DNA of 7,374 nt from Longimicrobium sp. (lineage in GTDB: Bacteria > Gemmatimonadota > Gemmatimonadetes > Longimicrobiales > Longimicrobiaceae): NCBI GenBank assembly GCA_030446945.1, contig JAUJMI010000178.1:1-7374 (forward strand), given 5' to 3'. The position numbers and the translations under genes were made by a program. Within the stretch, counting starts at the first letter, position 1; each line of letters opens with the position of its first letter. The notes below the pieces were generated by a model. The model searched no databases and was not told the DNA's origin. It saw only the letters and a program-made list of their open reading frames with translations. Shown piece after piece: positions 4,824-7,374 of the stretch.

Positions 4824-6152
4824 TCAACGCGGCAGCAGGAGGCGAGCCACGCAGCCCCGGGCGCCGGTGCGGTTCTCCAGCGTCAGGGTCCCGCCGTGGG
4901 CCTCGGCGATCTGGCGGCTGAGGGCCAGGCCGATGCCGGTGCCGTTGCGCTTGGTCGTGAAGAAGGGGACGAAGAGGTTGGCCGTGTCCACCAGCCCCGG
5001 GCCGTCGTCCTCCACCCACACCTCCACGCCATCCCCGTCCGCGCGCCAGCCGACGCGCACCCCGCCGCCGGTCTCCAGCGCGGCGTCGGTGGCGTTGCGG
5101 ACCAGGTTGATCAGCAGCTGGTCGAGCTGGTCGGGGTCGGCGCGCACCTGCAGGGCGTCGCCGGGGACGACGCGCACGGTGAGGCGCCGCTCCAGCTCCG
5201 CCGTGTGGCGCACGCGCAGCCCCACGTCGATGGGGCGGAGCGAGGGGGGCGGGAGGCGCGCCAAGCGGGCGTACTCGGCCATGAAGCGGCTGAGCGACGT
5301 GGAGCGCCCCGCGATGATCGCCAGGCCGCCGCGCAGGTCGTCGCCCAGCTCGCCGGGGACGGCGCCCTCGCCCACCATCCCCTGCAGGGTGCCGGCGATG
5401 GACTGGATGGGGGCCAGCGAGTTGTTGATCTCGTGGCTCAGCACCCGGATCAGCCGCCGCCACGCCTGCCGCTCCTCTTCCCTAAGCACGCGGCTCACGT
5501 CGGCCACCACCAGGAGCTGGTGCGAGCGGCCCCCTTGCCGGAAGGGCCCGCGCCGCACCTCCCACCGCCCCACGCCGCCGGGGAAGGCGTGCTCAACCGT
5601 GCGCGGCGTCTCCCCCTCCAGCAGCTCGGTCAGCTCCAGCTCCTCGGCGGGGAAGCCGAGGAGGCGCTCCGAGGGGCGATCGAGAAGGCGCTCGCCGGCG
5701 CGGTTGGCGAGGCGGACCCGCCCGCCCTCGTCGATGGCGAAGACGGCCACGTCGATCTCGGCCATCACGCGCCGCAGGAGGGCGGTCGCCTCGATGGCGC
5801 CGATGCGCTGCTCGCGAAGCGTCTCGCCCAGCGCGTTGGCCTCCACCAGCGCCAACCCGAGCGCGTCGTCCGGGCGCGCGCCGCGGGCGCGGAGCGAGAA
5901 GTCGCCCTCGCGCAGCGCGGCCAGCAGGTTCGAGAGGGTCTGGAGGGGGCGGATCGCCCGCTCGCGCACCATCCACGCGGCCAGCAGCCAGCCGCCGCCC
6001 ACCAGCACGGCCGCCGTCCACTGCACCCCGCTGTCGTAGCCTCCCTGCCACAGGAGCAGCGCGGAGAGCGCCACTCCCGGCAGCCCCGCCATGAGCGCCA
6101 GGAGGAAGATCTGGGTCTGGTGGCGCGTGCGCCGCCGGCGAGGGGGCGTCAA
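4824..6152 (-). CDS. Sensor histidine kinase, HAMP-PAS-HisKA-HATPase (NtrY-like, HEINNSL type)
   Basis: A membrane kinase that should autophosphorylate and pass phosphate to the response regulator encoded just upstream. From a TTG at 6152 it is 442 residues: a basic N-terminus, two membrane helices (about 15-35 and 44-62) joined by a loop of about 9 residues so there is almost no periplasmic sensor, a HAMP-like linker (67-90), a PAS domain (about 125-220), the phosphoacceptor H240 in SHEINNSLAPIQSIAG, then the N-box (N353 in LINLVRNATDAAL), VEDDGPGL, FFTTK and GTGIGLALSRQIAEAHGG of the ATP-binding lid. The frame also has an ATG at 6308, ten bases after the regulator stop. The extra 52 residues would be translated from heptamer and palindrome repeats, so I prefer the TTG, although neither start has a strong Shine-Dalgarno. 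With an almost absent outer loop, it may sense membrane state or cytoplasmic ligands through PAS. Confidence 0.9.
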   Translation of the reverse strand: MTPPRRRRTRHQTQIFLLALMAGLPGVALSALLLWQGGYDSGVQWTAAVLVGGGWLLAAWMVRERAIRPLQTLSNLLAALREGDFSLRARGARPDDALGLALVEANALGETLREQRIGAIEATALLRRVMAEIDVAVFAIDEGGRVRLANRAGERLLDRPSERLLGFPAEELELTELLEGETPRTVEHAFPGGVGRWEVRRGPFRQGGRSHQLLVVADVSRVLREEERQAWRRLIRVLSHEINNSLAPIQSIAGTLQGMVGEGAVPGELGDDLRGGLAIIAGRSTSLSRFMAEYARLARLPPPSLRPIDVGLRVRHTAELERRLTVRVVPGDALQVRADPDQLDQLLINLVRNATDAALETGGGVRVGWRADGDGVEVWVEDDGPGLVDTANLFVPFFTTKRNGTGIGLALSRQIAEAHGGTLTLENRTGARGCVARLLLPR

Positions 6153-6177
6153 CGGTGGGCGACGCAGGCGCGACAGA

Positions 6178-6270
6178 TCCAGGAGCCCGCATTCCTGGAG
6201 CGGATGAATTCGCCGCTGCAACCACACGAAGTCAGCCTTCGCGGACCCGGGCCGCGGCGATCGCGCGAAG
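6178..6270. repeat. Mosaic of short palindromes at the regulator-kinase junction
   Basis: Several inverted repeats lie side by side: TCCAGGA (6178-6184) with TCCTGGA (6193-6199), perfect; GCGGAT/ATTCGC around 6200-6213, 5 of 6; GTCAGC (6231-6236) with GCGGAC (6241-6246), 5 of 6 with a CTTC loop; and CTTCGCG (6237-6243) with CGCGAAG (6264-6270), perfect. The GAATTCGCCGC...CCACACGAAGTC stretch resembles dispersed intergenic repeats I recall from Longimicrobium-type genomes. That resemblance is from memory only. The region is open in the kinase frame but looks more like repeat than protein. Confidence 0.5.
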
Positions 6271-6281
6271 CGCGGGGGCTT

Positions 6282-6313
6282 CCCCGTTTCCCGTTCCCCG
6301 CTCCCCATTCCCC
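6282..6313 (-). repeat. Five tandem G-rich heptamers, G-quadruplex candidate
   Basis: On the minus (coding) strand the heptamers GGGGAAT, GGGGAGC, GGGGAAC, GGGAAAC and GGGGAAG follow one another in exact 7-base register. Five runs of three or four G separated by three or four bases satisfy the usual G-quadruplex pattern, and a further GGG lies just upstream at 6315-6317. The tract covers the possible ATG of the kinase frame (6306-6308) and starts six bases after the regulator stop. Confidence 0.75.
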
Positions 6314-6318
6314 GCCCT

Positions 6319-7374
6319 TCACAGCCCGAAGCGCTCCAGCCGGCGGTACAGCGCGCTGCGGCTGAGGCCCAGCGCCTCCGCGGCCTGGCTCACGTTGCCG
6401 TCGAAGCGCTCCAGCGCCTTGCGGATCAGGAGGCGCTCGGCGTCTTCCAGCGACATCTCTTCCATCGCGACGGAGGCGGGGACGCGGCCGCGCAGCGCCA
6501 GGTCCTCCACGCCCACGCGGGGGCCGGCGGTCAGCAGGATCGAACGCTCCACCGCGTGCTCCAGCTCGCGCACGTTGCCGGGCCAGGGGTAGGAGAGGAG
6601 CGCCTGCATGGCGTCGGGGGTGAAGCCCTCCAGCGCCTTGCGGTACTGCGCCGCGCCACGGCGAAGGAAGTGGTTCGCCAGCAACGGCACGTCCTCGCGC
6701 CGGTCGCGCAGCGGGGGGAGGTGGATCTCGACGGTGTTGAGGCGGAAGAGGAGGTCTTCGCGGAACCGCCCCTCTTCCACGCCCTGCTGCACGTCCACGT
6801 TGGTGGCCGAGATCACGCGCACGTCCACCTTGCGCGTGCGCGACGCGCCGACCCGCTGGAGTTCGCCGCTCTGCAGCACGCGCAGGAGCTTGGCCTGCTG
6901 GTCGTGCGGCATCGTGCCGATCTCGTCCATGAAGAGCGTGCCGCCGTCCGCCAGCTCGAAGGCGCCCACCCGGTCCGAGCGCGCGTCGGTGAAGGCACCC
7001 TTTACGTGCCCAAAGAGCTCGCTCTCGAACACCCCCTCCGCGATGGCGCCGGCGTTCACCGTCACCAGCGGGCGCGAGGCGCGCGGGGAGGAGGCGTGGA
7101 GCCAGCGTGCGACCACGTCCTTGCCAGTGCCGTGCTCGCCGGTGAGGAGCACCGAGGCGTCGGAAGGGCCCACGCGCTCCATCAGGCGCAGCACGGGGGC
7201 CATGGCGCGCGACTCGGCGATCATCTCGGGGAGGCCGTCGCTGCGCAGGCGGCGGTTCTCCTGCTCCAGCCGCTGCGTCTGCCGCAGCGCGCGCCCCAGC
7301 TCCACCTGCGACGCGAGGATGGCCAGGAGGCGCTGGTTGTCCCACGGCTTCTCCACGTAGTCGCGCGCGCCGCG
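6319..7374 (-). CDS. Sigma-54-dependent response regulator (NtrC family), 5' part outside the window
   Basis: The gene runs off the right edge; 351 C-terminal residues are visible. The first, [11 protein letters not shown], are the end of a receiver domain including its conserved lysine (residue 9), so the phosphorylated aspartate lies outside the window. A coiled-coil linker (20-45) follows, then an AAA+ domain: Walker A GEHGTGKD (79-86), GAFTDA (126-131) in place of the usual sigma-54-contacting GAFTGA, Walker B LFMDE (147-151), the arginine-finger region FREDLLFR (204-211) and WPGNVREL (264-271). A Fis-type helix-turn-helix (327-346, [20 protein letters not shown]) ends the protein. Phosphorylated by the kinase downstream, it should activate sigma-54 promoters by ATP hydrolysis. 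The kinase gene follows on the same strand with no terminator between, so they form an operon. A GTG at 7356 is internal, not the start. Confidence 0.95.
   Translation of the reverse strand, partial: RGARDYVEKPWDNQRLLAILASQVELGRALRQTQRLEQENRRLRSDGLPEMIAESRAMAPVLRLMERVGPSDASVLLTGEHGTGKDVVARWLHASSPRASRPLVTVNAGAIAEGVFESELFGHVKGAFTDARSDRVGAFELADGGTLFMDEIGTMPHDQQAKLLRVLQSGELQRVGASRTRKVDVRVISATNVDVQQGVEEGRFREDLLFRLNTVEIHLPPLRDRREDVPLLANHFLRRGAAQYRKALEGFTPDAMQALLSYPWPGNVRELEHAVERSILLTAGPRVGVEDLALRGRVPASVAMEEMSLEDAERLLIRKALERFDGNVSQAAEALGLSRSALYRRLERFGL

Noticed and set aside
1045..6193. A 12-base match, AATGCGGGCTCC at 1045-1056 (+), repeated on the minus strand at 6193-6182.
   Set aside because: A few 12-base matches are expected by chance when both strands of 7.4 kb of GC-rich DNA are compared, and the flanks do not match.
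4867..6365. Long plus-strand open frames opposite the histidine kinase.
   Set aside because: GC-rich codon bias leaves few stops on the opposite strand; the translations are low-complexity, while the minus-strand frame has every kinase motif.

Overview
The window is GC-rich bacterial DNA with strong G/C third-position codon use. The gene set, together with short palindromic and G-rich intergenic repeats that look familiar from Longimicrobium-type genomes, suggests a Gemmatimonadota-like soil or environmental bacterium. That placement is from recall and was not tested. It looks like an ordinary chromosomal region: no transposase, phage, CRISPR or RNA gene was recognised.

Layout. 1-126 is an edge with no gene I can defend. 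170-907 (-) is a membrane-anchored lytic transglycosylase with an intrinsic terminator behind it and a near-consensus sigma-70 promoter in front of it. 908-1238 is a relatively AT-rich intergenic stretch with that promoter, several inverted repeats, and the terminator of a small membrane protein gene (1239-1454, -). Divergent from that gene, 1609-2064 (+, unknown very acidic protein) and 2122-2592 (+, peroxiredoxin) probably form a two-gene unit. It ends at an 18-bp hairpin shared with the convergent gene for the redox chaperone Hsp33 (2689-3573, -). Upstream of Hsp33 on the same strand is an ArsN2-like acetyltransferase (3677-4183, -), divergent from a MarR-family regulator (4305-4820, +). 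Their shared promoter region carries two GATTGCA-type palindromes placed symmetrically around overlapping -10 elements. The right third is a two-component system on the minus strand: a sigma-54-type response regulator (6319 to beyond the window edge) followed by its histidine kinase (4824-6152 or to 6308). Between them lies a junction with palindromic repeats and five G-rich heptamers.

How it fits together. Peroxiredoxin, Hsp33 and the MarR/ArsN2 pair make the centre look like an oxidative and metalloid stress neighbourhood. The best candidate for something undescribed is the MarR/ArsN2 pair: a regulator with a C-terminal Cys-Cys pair and two putative operators controlling a divergent arsenic-associated acetyltransferase. 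The kinase and regulator form a complete signalling pair of the HEINNSL/GAFTDA type. Its target genes are not in the window.
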